Assembly (NCBI GenBank): GCA_963778525.1 | Contig: CAVZUJ010000001.1 | Span: forward strand, 1,178,001-1,242,000 | Length of the DNA: 64,000 bases | Source of the DNA: Schlegelella_A sp963778525 | Lineage (GTDB): Bacteria; Pseudomonadota; Gammaproteobacteria; Burkholderiales; Burkholderiaceae_C | Direction: 5' to 3' | In this document: one piece after another, positions 57,349-64,000 of the stretch | How positions within the stretch are numbered: the stretch's first letter is position 1 | How the letters are laid out: the number at the start of each line of letters is the position of its first letter | Notes under the pieces: model-generated | Seen by the model: the letters and a program-made list of their open reading frames with translations, nothing else | Told to the model about the DNA's origin: nothing | Database searches by the model: none | Program-made: the position numbers and the translations under genes

Positions 57349-57663
57349 GTGACCCACCGACCTCTCGCCGCGCCCGCCGCCGTCGCCCTGGGCGACGTCA
57401 TGCGCGAAAGCCCGGCCCTGGCGCGCCTGGTCGATCGCCTGCGCGAGTCGAACGCGATGTTCGTCACGATCCGGCCGCTGCTGCCAGCCGTGCTCGCGGC
57501 CAGCGTTCAACCCGGCCCGCTCGACGAGGCCGGCTGGTCTCTTCTCGGAGCGAACGCAGCCGTCGCGGCCAAGCTGCGCCAGCTCGTGCCGCGCCTCGAA
57601 GATCGGCTGCGCCAGGGCGGCCACGCCGTCGCGGCCATCCGCGTCAAGGTTCAGCCTTTGTGA
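57349..57663 (+). CDS. DUF721 (DciA-like) protein
   Basis: A 104-residue protein of the DUF721 family; several members (DciA) load or recruit the replicative helicase DnaB in bacteria lacking DnaC. The C-terminal LVPRLEDRLRQGGHAVAAIRVKVQP, ending in an IRVKVQ strand, is the family core. The start is GTG 57349. It reads away from secA with about 185 bases between their starts, and is followed about 100 bases later by the DsbA gene. Confidence 0.75.
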   Translation: MTHRPLAAPAAVALGDVMRESPALARLVDRLRESNAMFVTIRPLLPAVLAASVQPGPLDEAGWSLLGANAAVAAKLRQLVPRLEDRLRQGGHAVAAIRVKVQPL

Positions 57664-57761
57664 ACGCGCGCCCGCGGCCGGCGACGATTCCGCACGCTGG
57701 CCAATTGAACTCTTCGACGCAGCCAGACTCCTTTGACCAAACCTCAGCAGCTGCCCCCACC

Positions 57762-58412
57762 ATGAATCGACGCCACTTCTCTTCCGCTCTTCTCGCCTCC
57801 GGCGCCTCGGCGTCGCTTCTCGGCCTCAGCCTCGAGTCCCGAGCCGCGGGGGCGGCCCCTGTGGAAGGCACTGACTTCAAGAAGCTCGAACCGTCGCAGC
57901 CGACGTCGACGCCGGGCAAGGTCGAGGTCCTCGAGTTCTTTTCCTACGCCTGCCCGCATTGCAACGCATTCGAGCCGACGATCGAAGGCTGGGCGCGCGG
58001 CCTGCCCGCCGACGTCGTCTTCAAGCGCGTCCCGGTGCCTTTTCTCTACAACGCCGACAACTTCGCGCACACCTACTACGCGCTCGAGACGATGGGGCTG
58101 GTCGACAAGATGCAGATGAAGATCTTCTCGGCCGTGCACGTCGATCACCTGCGCCTCGACAAGCCGGAGGACATCGCGGCAGTCGTCGGCAAGAACGGCG
58201 GCGATGCCGCGAAATTCCTTGCCGCGTTCAAGTCGTTCTCGGTCGCAACCGCGGTCGCGAAGTCGAAGAAGATGTCGGCCGACTACAAGATCGACGGCGT
58301 GCCGACCCTGGCAGTCCAGGGTCGCTTCATCACGTCGCCCGAGTTGGCGCACGGCGCGCCAGAGTCGCTCGCGGTGGCCGACGTGCTGATCGCACGATCA
58401 CGCAAGGCCTGA
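57762..58412 (+). CDS. dsbA: periplasmic thiol:disulfide oxidase DsbA-type
   Basis: A 216-residue exported thioredoxin-fold protein. It has a Tat-like or Sec signal at residues 1-28 (MNRRHFSSALLASGASASLLG). The active site CPHC lies in FFSYACPHCNAFEP (about 64-67) and the cis-Pro is in IDGVPTLAVQGRF. This CPHC pair and the helical insertion are typical of DsbA, which introduces disulfides into secreted proteins. It would supply disulfides to exported proteins, possibly including the TpsA C-terminal cysteine pair (speculation). Confidence 0.9.
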   Translation: MNRRHFSSALLASGASASLLGLSLESRAAGAAPVEGTDFKKLEPSQPTSTPGKVEVLEFFSYACPHCNAFEPTIEGWARGLPADVVFKRVPVPFLYNADNFAHTYYALETMGLVDKMQMKIFSAVHVDHLRLDKPEDIAAVVGKNGGDAAKFLAAFKSFSVATAVAKSKKMSADYKIDGVPTLAVQGRFITSPELAHGAPESLAVADVLIARSRKA

Positions 58413-58480
58413 GCGGTCGCGCCTTCGGGCTCTTGCGCTGTTCTCCCGACCCCTGGCGGTGCCGCGGCGGCGCCAGCCGC

Positions 58481-58789
58481 TCAGTAGTAGCGCGGGATAG
58501 GGCCGTTGTGCGGCGTTTTTCGATCCGAGAGATCGAGCATCGCCTCGTCGACGAAGCACCAGCCCCAGCCCTCGGGCGGGTCGTAGCCTTCGATGATCGG
58601 ATGCTGCGTCGCCTTGAAGTGCTTGGTGGCATGCCGGTTCTTCGAATCGTCGCAGCAGCCGACGTGGCCGCAGGTGCGGCACAGCCGCAGATGGACCCAC
58701 TCGTCGCCCATCGCCAGGCATTCTTCGCAACCGAGGGCGCTCGGCGTGACCGTGCGGATCGTGTCGAGATGGGTGCATTGGTGGCGCAT
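58481..58789 (-). CDS. UBP-type zinc finger protein
   Basis: A 102-residue protein made almost entirely of a ZnF-UBP domain. CTHLDTI, CEECLA, CRTCGHVGCCDDS, and HATKHF...HP supply the Cys/His ligands. WGWCFVDEAMLDL lies near the end. In eukaryotes this fold binds the free ubiquitin tail; stand-alone bacterial versions have no established partner. It is transcribed convergently to dsbA and divergently from the TctC-type gene. Confidence 0.88.
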   Translation of the reverse strand: MRHQCTHLDTIRTVTPSALGCEECLAMGDEWVHLRLCRTCGHVGCCDDSKNRHATKHFKATQHPIIEGYDPPEGWGWCFVDEAMLDLSDRKTPHNGPIPRYY

Positions 58790-58903
58790 GCTGCTTTGCA
58801 AGTTACGGCCGGGGCGCGATTGTCGCCGAGTGCCGATGTCGCGGCAACGCGTCCTGCGCCGCTTCATCTGGGGTAAAAACCGCAGACCGACTGGAGACCT
58901 TGC

Positions 58904-59869
58904 ATGAACATCGCCCGAGTTCGCTTTGCCCTGCTCGCCCTTGCCGGCACGCTCGCGGCGTGCGCCGCCCAGGCGCAGGCCTGGCCGGCCAAGCCGATCC
59001 ATTTCGTCGTCCCCTTCTCGGCCGGCGGCGCCAACGATCTGCTCGGCCGCGCCGCCGCCGAAGGTGCCGCGAAAGCGCTGGGACAGGCGGTGATCATCGA
59101 CAACCGGCCGGGTGGCGGCACGGTGCTCGGCACCGATCTGGTGGCCAAGTCCGCGCCCGACGGGTACACCTTTCTTGTCAGCTCGGCCGGCGTGCTCTCG
59201 AACGGCATGATCCGCAAGAGCGTGCCTTACAAGGACGGTGATCTGCTGCCGGTGGCAATGATCGGCCTGGCGCCCTCGGTGATCGTCGTGCCGCCGAACT
59301 CGCCGTACAAGGACATCAAGGAATTCATCGCCGCCTCGAAGAAAGGCGCCGGCCTGCACTTCTCGACCGCGGGCACCGGCAGCACGCCGCACTTCGTCGA
59401 AGGCCTGCTGGTCACCAAATACGGCGCCAAGCTCGACGTCGTGCCCTACAAGAGCGGCGCCGAATCGATCACCGCCGTGCTCAGTGGCCAGATCGACGCT
59501 ACCTCGGAAGCCAGCATCGTCGTCATTCCGTACCTGAAGAGCGGCAAGCTCAAGGCGCTCGCCACGACCTGGACGGATCGCATCTCCGCCTATCCGCAAT
59601 TGGCGACAGCCACCGAGGAAGGCTTTCCGGAGATCCGCATCGCGCACTGGGCTGGCGTGCACGCACCCCGCGGCACGCCGCAGGCGATCCTCGACAAGAT
59701 GGCGGCCGCCGTCGATGCCGCCATGAAGGATCCGGCGACCGTGAAGCGACTGAAGGACATGGGCATCGAGCCGATTGGCGGCACGCGCGCTTCGTTCGAG
59801 AAATTCATCGACGAGGAGCGCTCGCGCCTCGCAGGCGTCGTCAAGGCGACCGGCATGACTGAAGACTGA
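58904..59869 (+). CDS. tripartite tricarboxylate transporter receptor (Bug/TctC family)
   Basis: A 321-residue periplasmic solute receptor. The signal peptide ends about QAQA (24-27). WPAKPIHFVVPFSAGGANDLLGR is the Bug-family opening, and RPGGGTVLGTDLVAKSAPDGYTFL the second conserved block. The family binds carboxylates or similar; ligand unknown here. No TctA/TctB membrane genes are nearby, which is common for Burkholderiales Bug proteins. A 7-base gap leads into the following outer-membrane-like gene. Confidence 0.92.
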   Translation: MNIARVRFALLALAGTLAACAAQAQAWPAKPIHFVVPFSAGGANDLLGRAAAEGAAKALGQAVIIDNRPGGGTVLGTDLVAKSAPDGYTFLVSSAGVLSNGMIRKSVPYKDGDLLPVAMIGLAPSVIVVPPNSPYKDIKEFIAASKKGAGLHFSTAGTGSTPHFVEGLLVTKYGAKLDVVPYKSGAESITAVLSGQIDATSEASIVVIPYLKSGKLKALATTWTDRISAYPQLATATEEGFPEIRIAHWAGVHAPRGTPQAILDKMAAAVDAAMKDPATVKRLKDMGIEPIGGTRASFEKFIDEERSRLAGVVKATGMTED

Positions 59870-59876
59870 ACGCGCC

Positions 59877-61379
59877 TTGCGCTGCGTTCCTGCCTTCTTG
59901 ACGCTGCTCGTGGCAGCGGCGATCGCGCCAATACCGTCGTTCGCAGCCGATCCCGGCGACGCGCCCGACGAGGGCGGTGTCGAGAATCGAGCCGCGCATA
60001 CGCGGCTGACGTTCGAGAACGTGAGACTTCCCGGCGACGAGCGTGTCGGCCTGGTCGGCACGAGCTATCTCGTCGACTTCACGAAGAGTGGGGGCTGGGC
60101 GCTCGGCCCGGCGGTCTACGGGGCGGCCACCGGCCATCGCGGCGGCTTTTTCACCTTCGGCGGCGAAGCCGCGTGGCGCAAGTCGCTGCTCGGACCTTTC
60201 GGTGTCGAGCTCGGACTGTACGCGGGCGGCGGCGGCGGCGGCGGCGCGCCACAAGGCGGCGGCTTGATGCTGCGACCGCATGTCGACCTCCTCTGGGAAG
60301 CGAAGCAATACGCCTTCGGCCTGAGCGTGGCCAAGGTGAAGTTCCCGAACGGCCAGATCGACTCGACGCAGGTCGGACTGGTGCTCGACGTCGCGACCGA
60401 CTTCAACTTCTTTCCGGCGAGCCAGCTCGATTCGTCCGCCGTGACCGGCGCGCGAACCGGCGTCAGCTTCGACCGGCTGCAAATCGTCGGCAACGTCTAT
60501 CGCACGCGCTCCGGAGGTACCCTGAACGACGGCTCGGCCGAGCCGAGGAACATCCGGACCGTTGGCGTCCGCGGCGAGCAGTCTTGGGGCAGCAACGCCT
60601 ACTGGGGCCTCGAGGCCGCGGGCGCGGCGCAATCGGGCGTGGCCGGATACGCCGAGTTCCTCGGAACGCTCGGGCTCGAGGGCGAAGTGATTCGCGACCA
60701 TCTCCATGTCGGCGCTCGTGTCGCGCTCGGCATGGCCGGCGGCGGCGGCGTTTCAGTCGGCGGCGGCCTGTTCACGAAGGCCGCTCTCTACAGTGTCGTC
60801 CGGCTGAACAGCGATTTCGGCGTAGCGCTCGAAGGCGGCCTCGCCGATGCGCCGCAGGGGAGCTTTCGCGCCGCAAGCCTGTCCGCGTCGCTGGTCTGGG
60901 TCCTCGACAGCCGCGAAGGAGGCGGCGTGGCGGCGCGGCCGGTGCGTACCGACTTCAGCGGCGGCCTCGAGCGATTCGACGCTGCCCGGCACGACGGCAC
61001 TACGCGCGAGCTCACGGCCAACATCCTGAAGGGCGACCGCTTCCTCTCGTCGAACTTCTACGTCTCGGGCCAGTTGCAGAGTGCGGTCGCCGGCGGGGCG
61101 GGTGGTTTTTCGGCAGCACTGATCGGTGCCGGTTGGCTGCAGCCGCTCTCGCCGCGCTGGTTCGTCGGCGCCGAATTGCTCGCCGGCGCGGCCGGCGGCG
61201 GCGGCGTCGACAGCCACGGCAGCATCGTCCAGCCCACGGTGTTCGCGGGCTTTCAGATCACCCCGGCGGTCGGGCTGCGCGTCAGTGGCGGTCGCGTCAA
61301 GTCGGTGAGCGGTCCGCTCTCGTCGAACATCGTGAACTGCCTGCTGACCGTGACCTACGGCGTCTCGTCGGGCGGCTGA
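59877..61379 (+). CDS. exported glycine-rich beta-barrel-like protein
   Basis: A 500-residue protein I cannot assign to a family. Residues 1-24 form a signal peptide (ALTLLVAAAIAPIPSFAADP type). The rest is an alternation of short amphipathic beta strands with aromatic and Gly residues, suggesting an outer-membrane barrel. It has three Gly-rich loops (AGGGGGGGAP, GGGGVSVGGG, AAGGGGVDSHG). It ends CLLTVTYGVSSGG. The start is TTG 59877, seven bases after the TctC-type gene, so the two are likely cotranscribed. It could be the outer-membrane entry for that receptor's ligand (inference). Confidence 0.65.
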   Translation: MRCVPAFLTLLVAAAIAPIPSFAADPGDAPDEGGVENRAAHTRLTFENVRLPGDERVGLVGTSYLVDFTKSGGWALGPAVYGAATGHRGGFFTFGGEAAWRKSLLGPFGVELGLYAGGGGGGGAPQGGGLMLRPHVDLLWEAKQYAFGLSVAKVKFPNGQIDSTQVGLVLDVATDFNFFPASQLDSSAVTGARTGVSFDRLQIVGNVYRTRSGGTLNDGSAEPRNIRTVGVRGEQSWGSNAYWGLEAAGAAQSGVAGYAEFLGTLGLEGEVIRDHLHVGARVALGMAGGGGVSVGGGLFTKAALYSVVRLNSDFGVALEGGLADAPQGSFRAASLSASLVWVLDSREGGGVAARPVRTDFSGGLERFDAARHDGTTRELTANILKGDRFLSSNFYVSGQLQSAVAGGAGGFSAALIGAGWLQPLSPRWFVGAELLAGAAGGGGVDSHGSIVQPTVFAGFQITPAVGLRVSGGRVKSVSGPLSSNIVNCLLTVTYGVSSGG

Positions 61380-61398
61380 ACCGCGCCAGCGTGCTCAG

Positions 61399-61956
61399 CT
61401 ATTGCGTCGGCACGCAGCCCGCCGACTGGGCGGCCTGGGCGTATGCAAGGTTGGCCTTCAGACAGTCCATTTGACGATCCAGATTGCTCGCGTCGCAAGC
61501 CGCGTCGAGAACTGCGACTCCCGTATCGGAAGCGACGAAGGGCCGAAATCCGAGATCGTGGCCGGTGTTGTCCTTGGCGCTCATTTCGCCGCAGAGCGCG
61601 GTGCGTCCCTTGTTCAGGGCGACGTTGCGAAACTGCGCCGATGCAGGATCCTTCAATCCGGCCGTTACCTTCTGCTCAAAGCGGGCGACCAGCGATGCGT
61701 CGTCGTCGAATGGTTGGGCCCGCAGCGCGGCTTCGACATCGTGTCGGGCATCGTCATCCTTGTTTCGTTGCACGGCTTCCTGGAGGACCTGGACCTGGGC
61801 TGCCGCAGCGCTCGCCGCCTGCTCGGCAGTCCCTGCCCGCTTGATCGCCTCGTCCCGGGCGCGTTCGGCCTCTTCGAGTGCCCTGGACTTGCCGCATCCA
61901 CTCATCAGGACGCAGAGGGCAACCCAGGTCAGCCACGGGCCGAAGGCGATCTTCAT
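61399..61956 (-). CDS. putative lipoprotein with coiled coil
   Basis: A 185-residue protein with a lipobox (VALCVLMSGCGKS, Cys about 21). An Ala/Glu-rich coiled coil follows (ALEEAERARDEAIKRAGTAEQAASAAAA). A C-terminal domain has four Cys residues (TALCGEMSAKD, AACDAS, MDCLKANL, AGCVPT). DPASAQFRNVALN resembles a short domain of unknown function seen in other small exported proteins. Role unknown. It converges with the beta-barrel-like gene, with about 19 bases between stops. Confidence 0.75.
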   Translation of the reverse strand: MKIAFGPWLTWVALCVLMSGCGKSRALEEAERARDEAIKRAGTAEQAASAAAAQVQVLQEAVQRNKDDDARHDVEAALRAQPFDDDASLVARFEQKVTAGLKDPASAQFRNVALNKGRTALCGEMSAKDNTGHDLGFRPFVASDTGVAVLDAACDASNLDRQMDCLKANLAYAQAAQSAGCVPTQ

Positions 61957-61994
61957 TCGGCCGGGATGGATGTCGATGCCGGGTCATGGAAAAC

Positions 61995-62070
61995 TGGTGC
62001 CGGCTGTCCGAATCGAACGGACGACCTTCCGCTTACAAGGCGGGTGCTCTACCAACTGAGCTAAGCCGGC
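61995..62070 (-). tRNA. tRNA-Thr (anticodon UGU)
   Basis: The minus strand reads a full 76-nt tRNA with encoded CCA. The acceptor stem GCCGGCT pairs with AGCCGGC, and the D arm is GCTCAGTTGGTAGAGC. The anticodon loop is CTTGTAA, giving TGT. The T arm contains GTTCGATTC. It decodes ACA (and other Thr codons by wobble). No integrase or direct repeat is visible beside it, so it is not an insertion site here. Confidence 0.97.
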
Positions 62071-62139
62071 GCACGTGAGCTCATCGCCAAGGCGGCGGCA
62101 GTATAGGCGTGCCCGCAATCGCGCCGCGGCGGCCCGTGC

Positions 62140-62631
62140 TCAGGGGCCGTCGCGCACCAGGCGCAGGGGGAACGCCTTCTGCCCGGTGTTGCCGAGCACC
62201 TTCCCGTTGGCGAAGCTGACGAGCCAGGCATTGAGGTTGTCGTCAGTCCCGGCGCGGGTGGCCCAGAAGAGCTCCGCCGGTGTCTTCGGGAAGGCATGCA
62301 CGTCGATCAACGGCTTTTTCTTGACCGTCTTGTCGAGCAGCGACAGCAGCTCGTCCTTCGTGGGAATGCGCCAGGCCTTGCCATCGCTCTTGGCAGCGTG
62401 TTCAGCGGCCGCCTTGGCTGCGGCGTATTTGAATCGCACCAGCTTGCCGGTACAGGCCGGGCCGCTCAGGCCCTCGGCGCAATGTCGCCAGACAAGCTTC
62501 GTGGTGGAGTCCCGCACTTCCAACCCATCGGCCGAGACGGCGAAGCGATCCGCGCCATGGCTTGCCGAGGTTGCCGCGACGAGCAGCGAGAACATGACGA
62601 GACGACGGGCGAGCGCGCGGGGCTGGGTCAA
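62140..62631 (-). CDS. exported DUF1566 domain protein
   Basis: A 163-residue exported protein. A signal peptide ends near SHGA (about 27). LVWRHCAEGL, CTGKLVRFKYAAAKAAAEHAA, WRIPTKDELLSLLD and the FWATRA/GNTGQKAFPLRLVRD ending are the DUF1566 pattern, often seen in lectin-like or surface proteins. TTG 62631 has GGGAG eight bases upstream, which is why I prefer it to ATG 62673 or 62595. Function unknown. It follows sspB by about 55 bases on the same strand. Confidence 0.7.
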   Translation of the reverse strand: MTQPRALARRLVMFSLLVAATSASHGADRFAVSADGLEVRDSTTKLVWRHCAEGLSGPACTGKLVRFKYAAAKAAAEHAAKSDGKAWRIPTKDELLSLLDKTVKKKPLIDVHAFPKTPAELFWATRAGTDDNLNAWLVSFANGKVLGNTGQKAFPLRLVRDGP

Positions 62632-62687
62632 TGGTTTCTCCCTCAGGACGTTGTCGAGCCATGCGCATCGCATGGCCGGGGCAATTA

Positions 62688-63227
62688 TTACTTGACTCGC
62701 TTGAGCGCCGGCCGTTTGGGTGGTGGCGACTCGGGCGGCGGCTCCGTCTCCCCGGCCGCGCCACTGCGTGGCACCTTCTGGAGAGCGCTGCCGCCGTCGG
62801 CGCGAGCCAGGCGCGGCCCGCGCACTGCCGCGGGCTTGTGCGCCGGCGGGTCCGGCTCGGCCTCGCTGGACGCGCCTGCGGGCGTCGCGCCGGCCGGCAT
62901 CGGAAAGGCCATGCCCTGGCCGTTCTCGCGCGCATAGATGGCGATGACGTGATCCACAGGCACGACGATCTCGCGCGAGCTGCCGCCGAAGCGCGCCTTG
63001 AACTCGATCGTCTCGTTGCCGAGCTTGAGCGCGCTGGTGGCTTCGAAGCCGACGTTGAGAACGATCTCGCTGTTCTTCACGTACTCCTTCGGCACCCGGA
63101 CCGTGTCGTCGACGAAGACGGCGACGTACGGCGTGAAGCCGTTGTCGGTGCACCAGTCGTGCAGGGCACGAATGAGGTACGGCCGCGTCGACGTGCCGGC
63201 GGTGGCGGGAGCGATCGGCGTCGTCAT
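62688..63227 (-). CDS. sspB: ClpXP adaptor SspB
   Basis: A 179-residue adaptor that delivers ssrA-tagged proteins to ClpXP. The N-terminal SspB fold (RPYLIRALHDWCTDNGFTPYVAVFVD, ARFGG, VPVDHVIAIYARENGQGMAF) is intact. A long Pro/Ala/Glu linker (about 115-168) ends in the basic ClpX-docking tail RPALKRVK. It is coupled in order with sspA, 30 bases upstream, as throughout betaproteobacteria. Confidence 0.93.
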   Translation of the reverse strand: MTTPIAPATAGTSTRPYLIRALHDWCTDNGFTPYVAVFVDDTVRVPKEYVKNSEIVLNVGFEATSALKLGNETIEFKARFGGSSREIVVPVDHVIAIYARENGQGMAFPMPAGATPAGASSEAEPDPPAHKPAAVRGPRLARADGGSALQKVPRSGAAGETEPPPESPPPKRPALKRVK

Positions 63228-63257
63228 CGCAAAGACCGTCTGCAGCGTCGTCGTCGC

Positions 63258-63869
63258 TTACTTGCGCATCACTTTTTCGGACGGCGTCAGTGCCTCGATG
63301 TAGGCCGGCCGCGAGAAGATGCGCTCGGCGTACTTCAGCAGGGGCACGGCGTTCTTCGACATGTCGATGCCGTAGTAGTCGAGCCGCCAGAGCAGCGGCG
63401 CGATGGCCACGTCGAGCATCGAGAAATCGTCGCCCAGCATGTACTTGTTCTTGAGGAAGATCGGCGCGAGCTGGGTCAGGCGATCGCGGATCTGCGAGCG
63501 CGCCTTCTCGAGCTGCTTGTCGGTGCCCTTGACGCCGCGGCCCTCGAGCACGTTGACGTGCGCGAACAGCTCCTTCTCGAAGTTGAAGAGGAACAGGCGC
63601 ACGCGCGCGCGTGCCACCGGATCGCCCGGCATCAGCTGCGGATGCGGGAAGCGCTCGTCGATGTACTCGTTGATGATGTGCGACTCGTACAGGATGAGGT
63701 CACGCTCGACGAGGATGGGCACCTCGTTGTACGGATTCATCAGCGCGATGTCTTCGGGCTTGGCAAAGAGATCGACGTCGCGGATCTCGAAGTCCATGCC
63801 TTTTTCGAACAGCACGAAGCGGCAGCGGTGCGAGTACGGGTCGGTCGTTCCGGAATAAAGCACCATCAT
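63258..63869 (-). CDS. sspA: stringent starvation protein A
   Basis: A 203-residue glutathione-S-transferase-fold protein. SspA binds RNA polymerase and modulates transcription in stationary phase. The N-terminal GST-like fold (VLYSGTTDPYSHRCRFVLFEKG) has Ser rather than a catalytic residue that would allow GST activity. NPYNEVPILVERDLILYESHIINEYIDERFPHP is family-typical. ATG 63869 is preceded by GGAG about ten bases upstream; ATG 63866 is an alternative. It leads the sspA-sspB pair downstream of a probable petC. Confidence 0.93.
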   Translation of the reverse strand: MMVLYSGTTDPYSHRCRFVLFEKGMDFEIRDVDLFAKPEDIALMNPYNEVPILVERDLILYESHIINEYIDERFPHPQLMPGDPVARARVRLFLFNFEKELFAHVNVLEGRGVKGTDKQLEKARSQIRDRLTQLAPIFLKNKYMLGDDFSMLDVAIAPLLWRLDYYGIDMSKNAVPLLKYAERIFSRPAYIEALTPSEKVMRK

Positions 63870-63902
63870 GATCGGGAGGCTCCAGGGAAATCAGAAATGA
63901 AG

Positions 63903-63937
63903 GCGACACGGCCGGCTTGCACGGCCGGCCTTGTCGC
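63903..63937 (-). terminator. strong hairpin between petC and sspA
   Basis: On the minus strand GCGACA (outer arm) and GGCCGGC (inner arm) pair with GCCGGCC and TGTCGC around a seven-base loop. This gives a nearly uninterrupted GC-rich stem. No U-run follows, so it may be a processing or attenuating structure rather than a classical intrinsic terminator. Confidence 0.5.
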
Positions 63938-63975
63938 ATCGTGCGGACACGCGGCCCGCGACGCAGGCGGCGCGG

Positions 63976-64000
63976 CTAGTCGACGTTCTTCCAGAACGCG
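63976..64000 (-). CDS. petC: probable cytochrome c1, last codons only
   Basis: The final 25 bases encode AFWKNVD and a TAG stop on the minus strand. Burkholderiales usually carry petA-petB-petC directly upstream of sspA, and cytochrome c1 chains end in a similar aromatic-Trp-Lys-Asp-Val pattern. Too little is present to prove it; the name rests on position and these seven residues. Confidence 0.4.

Noticed and set aside
58800..60061. Minus-strand open frame extending upstream of the UBP zinc-finger gene
   Set aside because: It runs opposite the TctC-type and barrel-like genes, with no motif. The zinc-finger protein starts at 58789.
59877..61379. Calling the 500-residue protein a porin
   Set aside because: There is no recognisable porin motif and no C-terminal aromatic residue (it ends in GG), so only a barrel-like exported protein is claimed.
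61995..62070. tRNA-Thr as an integration site for an element
   Set aside because: No integrase, no duplicated tRNA end and no composition change is visible next to it. The island at 48-54 kb is far away.

Overview
The window is very GC-rich bacterial chromosome. Gene order and gene content point to a betaproteobacterium of the order Burkholderiales, probably in the Rubrivivax/Leptothrix/Methylibium/Rhizobacter neighbourhood. The clues are petC-sspA-sspB, DUF721 next to secA next to argJ, the DUF971-ubiE-Tim44...ubiJ-ubiB-FmdB-DUF502-aspS-nudB series, a Bug/TctC solute receptor and an AspRS with non-discriminating residues. This placement is inference from gene content, not from a 16S gene.

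Layout. 1-6.3 kb: tail of an alpha/beta hydrolase, an orphan-looking NarX-type sensor kinase, a frame-disrupted lipoprotein, a ROK sugar kinase and a periplasmic amino-acid-type binding protein. 6.3-18.9 kb: a DNA-repair-flavoured stretch on the minus strand. It holds the ligase-associated DEXH helicase (coupled to a cation/proton antiporter) and the ligase-associated exonuclease and ATP-dependent DNA ligase (coupled to each other). Between the two pairs lie DUF429, EamA, hydrolase and asparaginase genes; upstream of the exonuclease are a cardiolipin synthase and an EEP-family phosphodiesterase. 18.9-24.9 kb: nudB, a 250-bp block of inverted repeats, aspS, DUF502, FmdB, ubiB, ubiJ. 25-33.1 kb: rfbC on the plus strand, then a minus-strand operon tpsB-tpsA-caspase that appears inserted into the ubiquinone gene series. 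33.2-39.2 kb: Tim44-like, ubiE, DUF971 and a giant FAD/Fe-S oxidoreductase broken by many frame changes. 39.4-44.4 kb: the sn-glycerol-3-phosphate system ugpB-A-E-C-Q. 44.4-48 kb: GNAT, a frameshifted MFS exporter and argJ.

48-54.3 kb is a visibly less GC-rich, disrupted block lying between argJ and secA, two genes that are normally close neighbours in this order. It carries remnants of an iron-containing redox enzyme, an RpfF-like (DSF-type signal) crotonase, a convergent RpfC-like hybrid kinase and a serine recombinase. It also has small genes around a perfect LexA-type palindrome. 54.4-64 kb returns to housekeeping: secA, DUF721, a DsbA-type oxidase, a UBP zinc finger, a TctC-type receptor with an outer-membrane-like protein, a lipoprotein, tRNA-Thr(UGU), DUF1566, sspB, sspA and the last codons of a gene that is probably petC.

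The two most system-like regions are the TpsB-TpsA-caspase operon and the broken DSF-signalling/SOS-box island. Several frame changes (ugpB, the MFS gene, the FAD/Fe-S gene, the lipoprotein, the island) leave motifs intact on both sides. Base-call or assembly errors are therefore a serious alternative to real gene decay.
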